Assembly: GCA_934700345.1 (NCBI GenBank)
Contig: CAKUXP010000016.1
Location: 1-64,000, forward strand
Reading direction: 5' to 3'
DNA from: an uncultured Fibrobacter sp.
GTDB lineage: Bacteria; Fibrobacterota; Fibrobacteria; Fibrobacterales; Fibrobacteraceae
DNA: 64,000 nt
This document shows positions 35,995-44,200 of the stretch, one piece after another (the first letter of the stretch is position 1; the number at the start of each line of letters is the position of its first letter). The notes under the pieces were generated by a model. It ran no database searches. It was not told the origin of the DNA and was given only the letters and a program-made list of their open reading frames with translations. Both the position numbers and the translations under genes were made by a program.

Positions 35995-38463
35995 TCAAGC
36001 CTTTTTCCTGTCGGTCCAGGTTTCGGTATGGAAAAGCTGCCCTTGGGAAACTCCGTATCTTTCTTCCGCCCCGATAAGCCGTGCCGCGGTTTTAGGCGAA
36101 AGTCTTCCGCGTAGTGCTTCGGTATAGAGGCGTGTCTTGTCGGCGACTTCGGACGGGGATTCTTCGAGCATTTCCAGCCGGAAACGCCGAACGCCTAGCT
36201 TGAGAAAATCGGGAACGAAATTCAGTGCGGATTGCGGACGTTCCAGGTAAAGCGTATTACGGCATTCCGCATCGGGCACGAGCGAATGTAAGGCTCCCTT
36301 GTGGTCTAGAATGTCAATATGGCGTTTCAAACAGATTTTCCCGCAATGGGGAAAACGCTCTGCTTTCGTCAGGTGAGCGGCATACAAGCAATGCTCCATA
36401 TAGAAGGCGGGCAAATGCTCGAAAACTGAAATTTCGAAGCGGGATGCGCCGAAGTTTCGGATGAGCTCTTTGGTTCCCTGGGCGTTCAGGTCGAGTGACG
36501 GGTGCAAAAAACTCAGTCCCTGCCCGATAAACCATTCCGCGGAAAGCGAATTGGAAATATTCAGGCTGTAGTCGCCTTCGAGCGAAATTTTACAGGACTG
36601 CAGATAAATTAACGCTCCCGGATTTCGGACGAGGATGAAGTCCGGCGAAAGTTCGATGATGCGCTCGAGATGATAGGTTTCGCCTTCCTTGAGAACGCGG
36701 ATTGTGGCGATGCCCGCCTGGAAGCCAAAGGCTCTTGCCTGTTTGAGGGATTCCCGATAATCGACGCCCCAGTCGAAATCGAGGATGACGCGATTGATGT
36801 CAATGCCTTTTAGGCGTTCTAGTTGCTTCGGGTCTCGGAGAAGAACCGTAATCTGGATTGTTTTTTCCCTTTCCGGATCATTTTGGAAATTTTCCCTGGC
36901 GTTGCGGATCAGGGAAACGCCTTTTTCGGAAAATACGGGAGACGGGCGGGATTCCAGACGAAGATCGTCCAGTTTTTTGACGGCATCTTTCCGGAGACTG
37001 CGGATAGCCTTGTCTAGGACAAAGACGTCTTTCGGGATGTCGATTTGAATTTTCTGTGCGGCGTATGCGGAACCGCTCAGCGCGGAAAGTTCCCTTTGGA
37101 TGCCCGGAAAATTATCGCGAGGCGTTTTTGCCTTTTCCAGAACGGATCCGGAAACGACTTTTACCGTATGGCTTTCCGGATCGGAAATTTCAAGGGAAAG
37201 CGCTTCGCCAAGCGATCCGAAAAGGCGGATTCGGACGGGAATCTTTTTCTCGCTTTCTCGGTCGGTGAATGTTCTCCGCAGGCGTTTTTCCATTGCCGGG
37301 GAGTCGTTCCTGTAGGCGGACATTCCGGGATGGATTTTTGAAATGTCGAAGGAATTTCCAAATTCCAGGAGCGTCCTTCCGTTAATGAATTTGTACGCAA
37401 ACAGCCGACCGCCTGTAGTGTTTTCCTCGCCCGGATTTTCAAAAAGAATTCCGTCTCCCGCTTCAACGGGATTTTTCCCTTCGATGACGATTTGTCGGCG
37501 ATCGGCTTGGATGACTTTTCCGAGAAACATTCCGTGGTGATTGGAAAAATTTCCGTTTACGAGTGTCTGCTGGTTTACCCCGCGGAGCCAGCCCGGTCCG
37601 AGGCCACGTGAAAACAGGACCTCGAGCGGTTCATGATTCTTTTCGCTTAGACTGCCCGTATCCATTTTTTCGCGAAAGGCTTTCGCGACTGCGGCGACAT
37701 ATTCCGGACTTTTCAAGCGTCCCTCGACCTTGAACGACTTGATGCCGATTTCTTTCAGGGTGTCCAATTCTTCTAGGGCCGAAAGGTCTTGCGGACTGAA
37801 AAGAAATTTTTTTCCTTGCAGGTCAAGAGGTTTCTTATCGACCAGCATCCTGTAGGGAAGCCGGCAGCTTTGGGCGCATTGTCCGCGATTTGCCGAGCGT
37901 CCGCCCAGGTTTTCGCTCGTGAGACATTGTCCGCTAAACGAAACGCAGAGCGCTCCATGGACAAATACTTCGAGCTCCAAACGAGAGCGTTCTGCGATTT
38001 TCCTTATGTCGGAAATGGAAAGTTCCCGGGCAAGTACGGCTCGTGCGCAACCTAGGCGTTCCGCCATCAGGACCCCTTCCGCAGAGGCGATCGTCATCTG
38101 TGTCGAAGCGTGAATTTCCACGCCAGGCGCAACTTCTCGGAAAAGCCTTGCGAGACCGGTATCCTGGATGATTACCGCATCGGGCTCTAGCGCAGCGATC
38201 CTTTCGATGAATTCGGGAAGGGAATCCAGTTCGTTTTCAAACACCAGGATGTTCATCGCGAGGAACGTCCGCACTCCGCGAATCCGCGCATAGCGAATCA
38301 TTTCACGGACATCGTCAAAGGAAAAATCGACTGTCCGCCCGCGAGCGTTCCAATGCGGAACTCCGAAATAGACCGCATCGGCGCCGTTTTGGACCGCTGC
38401 GTAGAACATTTCCTTGTCGCCTACGGGAAGCATCAGTTCAAAAGTTCTTGCGGAATCGTTCAT
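35995..38463 (-). CDS. rlhA: U32 peptidase-family protein, RlhA-like (23S rRNA C2501 hydroxylase)
   Basis: An 822-residue protein. The U32 domain starts ELMLPVGDKEMFYAAVQNGADAVYFG and carries the cysteine cluster CVSFSGQCLTSENLGGRSANRGQCAQSCR. It is followed by SFKVEGRLKSPEYVAAVAKAFR and a long C-terminal part that fits DUF3656. This architecture matches RlhA (formerly YdcP), which hydroxylates C2501 of 23S rRNA, rather than a peptidase. TrhP, the tRNA version, is shorter. No operon partner is seen. Confidence 0.8.
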   Translation of the reverse strand: MNDSARTFELMLPVGDKEMFYAAVQNGADAVYFGVPHWNARGRTVDFSFDDVREMIRYARIRGVRTFLAMNILVFENELDSLPEFIERIAALEPDAVIIQDTGLARLFREVAPGVEIHASTQMTIASAEGVLMAERLGCARAVLARELSISDIRKIAERSRLELEVFVHGALCVSFSGQCLTSENLGGRSANRGQCAQSCRLPYRMLVDKKPLDLQGKKFLFSPQDLSALEELDTLKEIGIKSFKVEGRLKSPEYVAAVAKAFREKMDTGSLSEKNHEPLEVLFSRGLGPGWLRGVNQQTLVNGNFSNHHGMFLGKVIQADRRQIVIEGKNPVEAGDGILFENPGEENTTGGRLFAYKFINGRTLLEFGNSFDISKIHPGMSAYRNDSPAMEKRLRRTFTDRESEKKIPVRIRLFGSLGEALSLEISDPESHTVKVVSGSVLEKAKTPRDNFPGIQRELSALSGSAYAAQKIQIDIPKDVFVLDKAIRSLRKDAVKKLDDLRLESRPSPVFSEKGVSLIRNARENFQNDPEREKTIQITVLLRDPKQLERLKGIDINRVILDFDWGVDYRESLKQARAFGFQAGIATIRVLKEGETYHLERIIELSPDFILVRNPGALIYLQSCKISLEGDYSLNISNSLSAEWFIGQGLSFLHPSLDLNAQGTKELIRNFGASRFEISVFEHLPAFYMEHCLYAAHLTKAERFPHCGKICLKRHIDILDHKGALHSLVPDAECRNTLYLERPQSALNFVPDFLKLGVRRFRLEMLEESPSEVADKTRLYTEALRGRLSPKTAARLIGAEERYGVSQGQLFHTETWTDRKKA

Positions 38464-38468
38464 TTGGC

Positions 38469-38476
38469 GAAATTTA
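38469..38476 (-). promoter_or_regulatory. Putative -7 box of the U32 gene
   Basis: TAAATTTC on the minus strand ends exactly 5 nt before the ATG at 38463, and no Shine-Dalgarno sequence is present. Confidence 0.45.
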
Positions 38477-38640
38477 AATAATGGGAGCCAAAGAAATGGT
38501 GCGGTTGCGTGGACGTTTAGGTTTCTAGGGATTATGTTCTGGTCTTTAGGCTCCGATTTCCGTTCCTTGGTCGATGTTTTGGCGCATTTTATCGATTGTT
38601 CTTCTTTAAGAAAAGACCCGAGAAGAATTAAGAGCTATAT

Positions 38641-39651
38641 ATGGGATGTAGCCATATGTTCCCGATTTATCGGAATTTTCTTTGTAAAATTTTTTTCCTG
38701 TGCGGACTCTGCTTCGTATGTTCCTTTGCTCTTGAAAAGCCTGAACCGGCAACCGATTCGCTGCCTCAGATTCGGACCGAATGGGAACACGGGCTTTCGT
38801 TCTCGGCGGTAGTCCTTTCGCATCGGGCGCTCCGCAATTCGAAATCCCTGCACGATTGGCCGTTTTTCGCTTTTGCCATGCCGATGAGCTGGACATCGAG
38901 TCTTAAGCTTGGAATGGACGTGCGCCGAGTGCTTTCGATAAAAGGGAATGCCGGGGGAAGTTTGACTCTTTTTGGCGCGGGTGTCAAGGCTGGCGTGAAG
39001 GTTGAACTTTTGCACTTGCTTGAAGTCGGAGTCGAGACAAATGCCGGTTCCGCGATAAACTATGGCGACATGAGCACGTTCATGGGCGTTTTCGACCCGG
39101 AAAAAAAAGACTATTCGCAAGACATCTTCATGACGGAATTTTCGTATGGAATCCGGTATGATGTTGGCTTTTCCTTGCCGCTGATGGTTGTCTTGCCAAA
39201 GTCGAAATGGACGAAAATTATCCTGCGACCGACGGCGAGCCTTTCCTATTCCGCCTATACCGGGGCTTCCGACGGGGAAGTCTGGAAGGCGGGAAGCGCC
39301 AATATGGTGAACGGTTATAACTATCGATATGGCGGTTCGTTTATTTATATGCTTCCGTTTCGGCATTTTCCGATGGCGATGGTCTCGACGGAAGTCAGAG
39401 GTTTCTTGCATAAATCGGATTTCGATGAATGTTTCCGTGCCTACGATCCGGAATTCAAGATGGTCTCTGTGACGCCAATGCTTTCAATCAAGCTGGATGA
39501 AAAATGGAGCGGCATGTTGATGGCTCCGATTTCCCGCGACAGGCGTTACCGGAATTACCGCTACGAAAGCGGCCAGGAGATTTTACAGGAACGCGTCGGC
39601 TCGGAATGGACGTTGAACGCGGTCATCTTTGTCATGACGCGGAAGTTTTAA
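38641..39651 (+). CDS. Predicted outer-membrane beta-barrel protein
   Basis: A 336-residue protein with an N-terminal signal peptide (MFPIYRNFLCKIFFLCGLCFVCSFA, if translation starts at the ATG at 38656; the ATG at 38641 is also possible). The mature part alternates hydrophobic and polar residues in many strands (VKVELLHLLEVGVETNAGS, ILRPTASLSYSAYTG) and ends in Phe (VIFVMTRKF), the usual C-terminal signal of outer-membrane barrels. I do not recognise a named family. Confidence 0.6.
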   Translation: MGCSHMFPIYRNFLCKIFFLCGLCFVCSFALEKPEPATDSLPQIRTEWEHGLSFSAVVLSHRALRNSKSLHDWPFFAFAMPMSWTSSLKLGMDVRRVLSIKGNAGGSLTLFGAGVKAGVKVELLHLLEVGVETNAGSAINYGDMSTFMGVFDPEKKDYSQDIFMTEFSYGIRYDVGFSLPLMVVLPKSKWTKIILRPTASLSYSAYTGASDGEVWKAGSANMVNGYNYRYGGSFIYMLPFRHFPMAMVSTEVRGFLHKSDFDECFRAYDPEFKMVSVTPMLSIKLDEKWSGMLMAPISRDRRYRNYRYESGQEILQERVGSEWTLNAVIFVMTRKF

Positions 39652-39670
39652 CGGAAAAGAAGGAAAAACT

Positions 39671-39726
39671 TTTACAAATTGTTTACAAATCCATCCTTTA
39701 CAAAATTTTTCCTTCTTCTATATTTC
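39671..39726 (+). promoter_or_regulatory. Triple TTTACAAA and TATATTTC control region of the Rpn gene, copy A
   Basis: Three TTTACAAA octamers at 39671, 39682 and 39697 are followed by CTTCTATATTTC with the box at 39719-39726. The same arrangement with identical spacing occurs at 47171-47226 before the decayed second copy. It could be a promoter with operator repeats. Confidence 0.55.
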
Positions 39727-39817
39727 TGTCCGAACCTTTGAAATAGTCTCCGGAAGCCGCGAAATTTTTTTCGTTGAGGCGAAAAATATCTAGAAACAAC
39801 AACTATTGGAGACGATT

Positions 39818-40855
39818 ATGAATAGAGAACAGTATGCCGAAATGCTCAATCGCATTAATGCGGTGCGAGTAGAGGGAGGCGATGTTGCGGCCTGTATTGC
39901 GGAATACCGAAAAAAATACAAGTACGTCTATGTCTATAATGATTCTTGCTTCAAAAAGATTTTTGGCGCTTTTTCCAACAGGGGAATTGCGGCAAGTTTT
40001 TTGAATGCGGTTCTGAAGCTTGAAGGGGCGAATTGCATTCGCACGCTTGATTTCGTGGAACCGTCCGTTCCTGGAGGACCTTTTGTAAAGAGCGTGACTT
40101 CGGACCTTGTGGCTATCAACCAGGATAAAAATCGCATTGTCGTTGAAGTTCAACACAAGGGTGACAGTGAGTTCAAGGATCGGCTCGTTTTTTATACGGC
40201 ATGTCATACGCTACAAAACAAGGTTCCTGGAGAATGCTATAAACTACGCAAGATAGATTTTATCGCAATCCAGATGTTTGATACCTATTCCGATTCTAGC
40301 GATTATCGACATTGTGTTCAACTGAAAAATCAAAATAACGAACTTTTCTTTGGAAAACATACCTTGACTATTGTAGAAGTAAAGAAATTCATCGATGGAG
40401 AATATTCGGAAGATGATAGCCGTTTGGCACATTGGCTTCGCGCAATTGAATTCGTAAATAATGAGCATGAAAAAGGTCCGGTAAATAACCCGTATTGGAA
40501 AAGCTTGCAAAGTGCGTCAATGTTGTGTAACTTTGATATGGAATATCTTTTGTCGGAGGCTAAGTATATGACTGATATTGCATACGAAATGAATATTGAA
40601 CGCAAAGAAGCCCGTGCAGAGGGACGTGCAGAGGGACGTGCAGAAGGACGTGCAGAGGGACGTGCAGAAGGACGTGCAGAAGGACGTGCAGAAGGACGTG
40701 CAGAAGGACATGCTGAAGGACATGCTGAAGGTCGAGAGGAAGGAGCATTTGAAGCGAAACGGGAAGTGGCGCGAAATATGCTTGCCGAAGAATTCTCTAT
40801 TTCGCAGGTCTCAAAAATTACAGGATTGAACGAGTCAGAAATTTTAAATCTTTAG
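39818..40855 (+). CDS. Rpn-family PD-(D/E)XK nuclease / putative transposase
   Basis: A 345-residue protein of the recombination-promoting nuclease (Rpn) / PD-(D/E)XK transposase family. The N-terminal nuclease part has YVYNDSCFKKIFG, LDFVEPSVPGGPFVKSVTSDLVAINQDKNRIVVEVQHKGD (the Asp...E-x-Q catalytic pattern) and YYT-like helices. The C terminus holds ten four-residue RAEG/HAEG repeats, then a helix-turn-helix-like end (EEFSISQVSKITGLNESEI). E. coli RpnA shows RecA-independent recombination and nuclease activity; that role is only inferred here. GGAG lies 7 nt before the ATG at 39818. It lies just upstream of the CRISPR-Cas locus. Confidence 0.82.
   Translation: MNREQYAEMLNRINAVRVEGGDVAACIAEYRKKYKYVYVYNDSCFKKIFGAFSNRGIAASFLNAVLKLEGANCIRTLDFVEPSVPGGPFVKSVTSDLVAINQDKNRIVVEVQHKGDSEFKDRLVFYTACHTLQNKVPGECYKLRKIDFIAIQMFDTYSDSSDYRHCVQLKNQNNELFFGKHTLTIVEVKKFIDGEYSEDDSRLAHWLRAIEFVNNEHEKGPVNNPYWKSLQSASMLCNFDMEYLLSEAKYMTDIAYEMNIERKEARAEGRAEGRAEGRAEGRAEGRAEGRAEGRAEGHAEGHAEGREEGAFEAKREVARNMLAEEFSISQVSKITGLNESEILNL
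40613..40732 (+). repeat. Tandem 12-bp repeat encoding RAEG/HAEG units
   Basis: Ten contiguous 12-bp units (consensus CGTGCAGA(A/G)GGA; the last two are CATGCTGAAGG-type) inside the Rpn gene. Such a run can change copy number without shifting the frame. Confidence 0.92.
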
Positions 40856-40919
40856 CCTGTTTGGTCGGGTTGTTTTTTTACGGATTTCGTGCTTGCACGA
40901 AGCCTGCGTCTGTGAGTAG

Positions 40920-41003
40920 AAAAAGAGAGCGACGCTTGCGCGCCGCTCTAAATGTTTTCACAACGGAATAATCCTTATTGTGAATCGCTTTCAGATTGTT
41001 AGC
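40920..41003 (-). ncRNA. tracrRNA of the type II-C CRISPR-Cas system
   Basis: Transcribed leftwards, away from cas9, as an RNA of about 84 nt. A 20-nt anti-repeat (40997-40978 on the minus strand) is perfectly complementary to the first part of the leftward CRISPR repeat (positions 2-21); one more G-U pair is possible. Then comes AAGGATTATTCC, which can form the nexus hairpin, and TTGTGAAAACATTT. Last is a 10-bp terminator hairpin (40949-40940 with 40935-40926, GCAA loop, one G-U pair) followed by five U. A TTGACT/TATATT promoter lies directly upstream. The 5' end is predicted from the promoter. Confidence 0.88.
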
Positions 41004-41009
41004 TTTTTG

Positions 41010-41038
41010 AATATAGCTTTTTTAAAAGCCGAAGTCAA
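41010..41038 (-). promoter_or_regulatory. Promoter of the tracrRNA gene
   Basis: On the minus strand, a -35 TTGACT (41038-41033) and a -10 TATATT (41015-41010) separated by exactly 17 bp. The expected start near 41003 is 6 nt before the anti-repeat. Confidence 0.75.
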
Positions 41039-41212
41039 TAGGGAAAATGAATTCCGAAACGCTTTTTTTGAATGGAATAAATTTTGAAAATGTCAGATTT
41101 TGTCATTTTTTGAAGATTATCTTATAAAATTTGTCTATTGTTAAAAAAGCCTAAAATTAGAATAAAGTCGTCAAAATCTGGTGAAAATGAGGAATTTTGA
41201 TAGAAAAGAGTA

Positions 41213-41259
41213 TATATTGAAATCTGTTAAATGTAAACTTCGCAAGTTGGCGATGGAGG
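41213..41259 (+). promoter_or_regulatory. Possible -10 box and ribosome binding site of cas9
   Basis: TATATTG at 41213-41219 is a candidate -10; no clear -35 at standard spacing was seen. GGAGG at 41255-41259, 6 nt before the ATG at 41266, fixes the cas9 start. Confidence 0.45.
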
Positions 41260-41265
41260 CTGTAG

Positions 41266-44200
41266 ATGAAAAAGATCCTCGGACTGGATTTGGGAACGAG
41301 CAGCATTGGCTGGGCGGTGGTGAATGAAGCTGAAAATGGCGCAGAAAAATCGTCGATTGTCAAACTAGGCGTTCGGACGATCAGTTTTGACAACTTTGTC
41401 AGTACGGCATCTAAAAAAGAATGCAAGACTCCAGTTGATGATTTTAATAGCGGAAAGGGAATATCGTGCAATGCCGGAAGGACGCAAAGCCGTTCGATGA
41501 GACGCAATTTGCAAAGGTATAAACTTCGCAGAGAGCATTTAAGAACGGTTCTGAAAGAAAAAGGTTTTATTGACGATTCTACGATTCTTGCGGAAAAGGG
41601 AAATCGGACAACTTTTGAAACCTATCGTCTTCGCGCGAAAGCCGTAGCAGAAGAAATTTCTCTTGCGGAATTTTCCCGTGTGCTACTGATGATAAATAAA
41701 AAGCGCGGTTACAAAAGCAGTCGCAAGGCAAAATCATCGGATGAAGGATCCTTGATTGATGGAATGGCGATAGCCAAGAGACTGTACGATGAAAACTTGA
41801 CCCCAGGACAACTAGTCCTTGAGCTGTATGGAACAGGCAAACGTTACGAACCGGATTTTTATCCTTCGGATTTGCAAGCAGAATTTGACCGAATCTGGAA
41901 TATTCAAAAAAACTTTTACCCATTGGTTTTAACGGATTCGTTAAAGGAATTGTTGAAGGATAAAGCGAAAGCCGCGACATGGGCCATTTGCAAAGCTCCT
42001 TTCGGCATTGTCGGGATGAAACGAAAGTCGAAAGGTTTTGATGCGAAAAAAGAAGAATATGAATGGCGGGTTAAGGCGCTTTCTGAAAAGATTGGACTTG
42101 AAGAACTTGCTGTCGTTTTGCAAAATATCAATGGACAAAAAAATGGATCCAGCAATTATTTAGGAAAAATTGGCGACAGGAGCAAGGAGCTATACTTCAA
42201 CCATCTGACTGTTGGCCAGTATCAGATGGATGAACTGGCAAAGAATCCTCATCATTGTTTGAAAAATGAGGTTTTCTATCGCCAGGATTATCTGGATGAA
42301 TTTGAAACCATTTGGGAAAACCAGGCAAAATTTCATCCAGAATTGACGCCGGAGTTAAAACACGAAATCCGCGATATCACAATTTTCTATCAGAGGCCTC
42401 TAAAATCTCAAAAAGGCTTGATCGGCATCTGTGAATTGGAAGGACGCAAGGTTGAACGTAAAATGGATGGCGTCAAGAAAATAAAGTATTCGGGGCCAAA
42501 AGTTATACCGTCGTCTTCGCCGCTTTTCCAGGAGTTTCGGATTTGGCAAGTTTTGAACAACTTGATTTTGACGAGCAAGGAAACGGGGGAATATCGCGAA
42601 CTTGATCGAGGGGAAAAAGAGAAACTCTTTGCGGAATTGGCATGCAAGGATTCTCTATCAAAAGCGGAAGCCTTAAAAATCCTGTTTGCAAAAGAGTTTC
42701 GTGAATATGAACTGAACTACGACAAAATTGAGGGAAACCGCACACAGGGAAAACTCTTTGATAAGTATCGGTCTATTATTGAAATGAATGGTCTGGGAGA
42801 AAACAATTTTTCCAAGATGGCTGCGAAAGATATTTTGGATGTCGTTCAAAAGGCCTTTGAACGGTTGGGTTTCAAAACAGATTTCTTGACTTTTGATTTT
42901 TCTTTAACCGACGGGGACTTAGAAAAACAGCCGTTGTTTAAATTGTGGCATTTGCTGTATTCTTTTGAAGGGGACAAAACTCTTACAGGAACAGGGAAGC
43001 TGATTGAAAAAATTCAAGATCTTTGTAAGATGGATGGTGCGTCGGCAGCTGTCTTGTCGAATGTTATTTTTGAAGATGGTTATGGCAGCCTTTCCACTAA
43101 GGCTATCAAGAAAATATTGCCTTTCATGAAGCAAGGGCAAAAGTACAGTGATGCTTGCGCGTCAGCTGGCTATAATCATTCCAAGCGTTCTCTTACTAGG
43201 GAAGAATTGGAATCGAAAACTTACGAGGATCATTTGGAACGGATCCCGATGAACTCACTCCGAAATCCGGTAGTTGAAAAAATCTTGAACCAGATGGTCC
43301 ATGTCGTCAATACGGTTATCGATACTTATGGCAAGCCGGACGAAGTTCGAATTGAACTCGCCAGGGAACTGAAAAAGAGTGCGAAAGAGCGCAAAGAAAT
43401 GGCTGAAGCCATTGACAAAAGTACTAAAGAGTATGAAGATTATCGAAAGATATTGAAGGATGAATTTGGATTGGAACATCCAAGTAGAAATGATCTGCTT
43501 CGTTATCGGTTGTATAAAGAGTTGGAATCTAACGGCTATAAAACGCTTTATTCCGACACCTATATTTCGAAAGAGAAACTCTTTTCGAAAGAATTTGATA
43601 TTGAACATATCATTCCACAGGCAAAACGCTTTGACGATTCTTTTGCCAACAAGACCCTTGAAGTTCGCCAAGTAAATATCGAAAAGAGCAATTCGACGGC
43701 CTTTGACTTTGTAACGGCAAAATATGGCGAAACTTATGCGGAAAAATATCGCCAACGAGTTGAAAAGATGTTCTCTGACGGAGTCATCGGTAAGGCAAAG
43801 CGGGCAAACTTGCTGATGCGCGAAGAGGAGATTCCCTCTGGTTTTATAGAACGCGACTTGCGAGACTCTCAATACATCGCCAAGAAAGCGCGTGAAATGT
43901 TGGAAGATGTTGTAAAGTTTGTCGTGCCGACAACGGGGTCCGTTACGGACAGGCTCCGCGAAGATTGGCAACTTGTCGATGTGATGCAGGAGCTGAATTG
44001 GAGTAAATATGACAAGCAAGGCTTAACGGAAATTTACAAGGATGAGGATGGACGGCAAATCCGTAAAATCAAGGATTGGACAAAACGCAACGATCACCGC
44101 CATCACGCCATGGATGCCTTGACGATTGCCTTTACGAAACGTAGCTATATCCAATATTTGAATCATCTGAATGCGCGCGTCCCGAAAGGCATGGAAGAGT

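Noticed and set aside
40886..40901. Perfect inverted repeat TTCGTGC-TT-GCACGAA downstream of the tracrRNA
   Set aside because: No T-run follows on either strand, so it is not called as a terminator; it may be just part of the Rpn 3' region.
43255..44019. A 254-codon minus-strand frame inside cas9
   Set aside because: Antisense to the conserved RuvC-II/HNH region; no start signal or recognisable protein.
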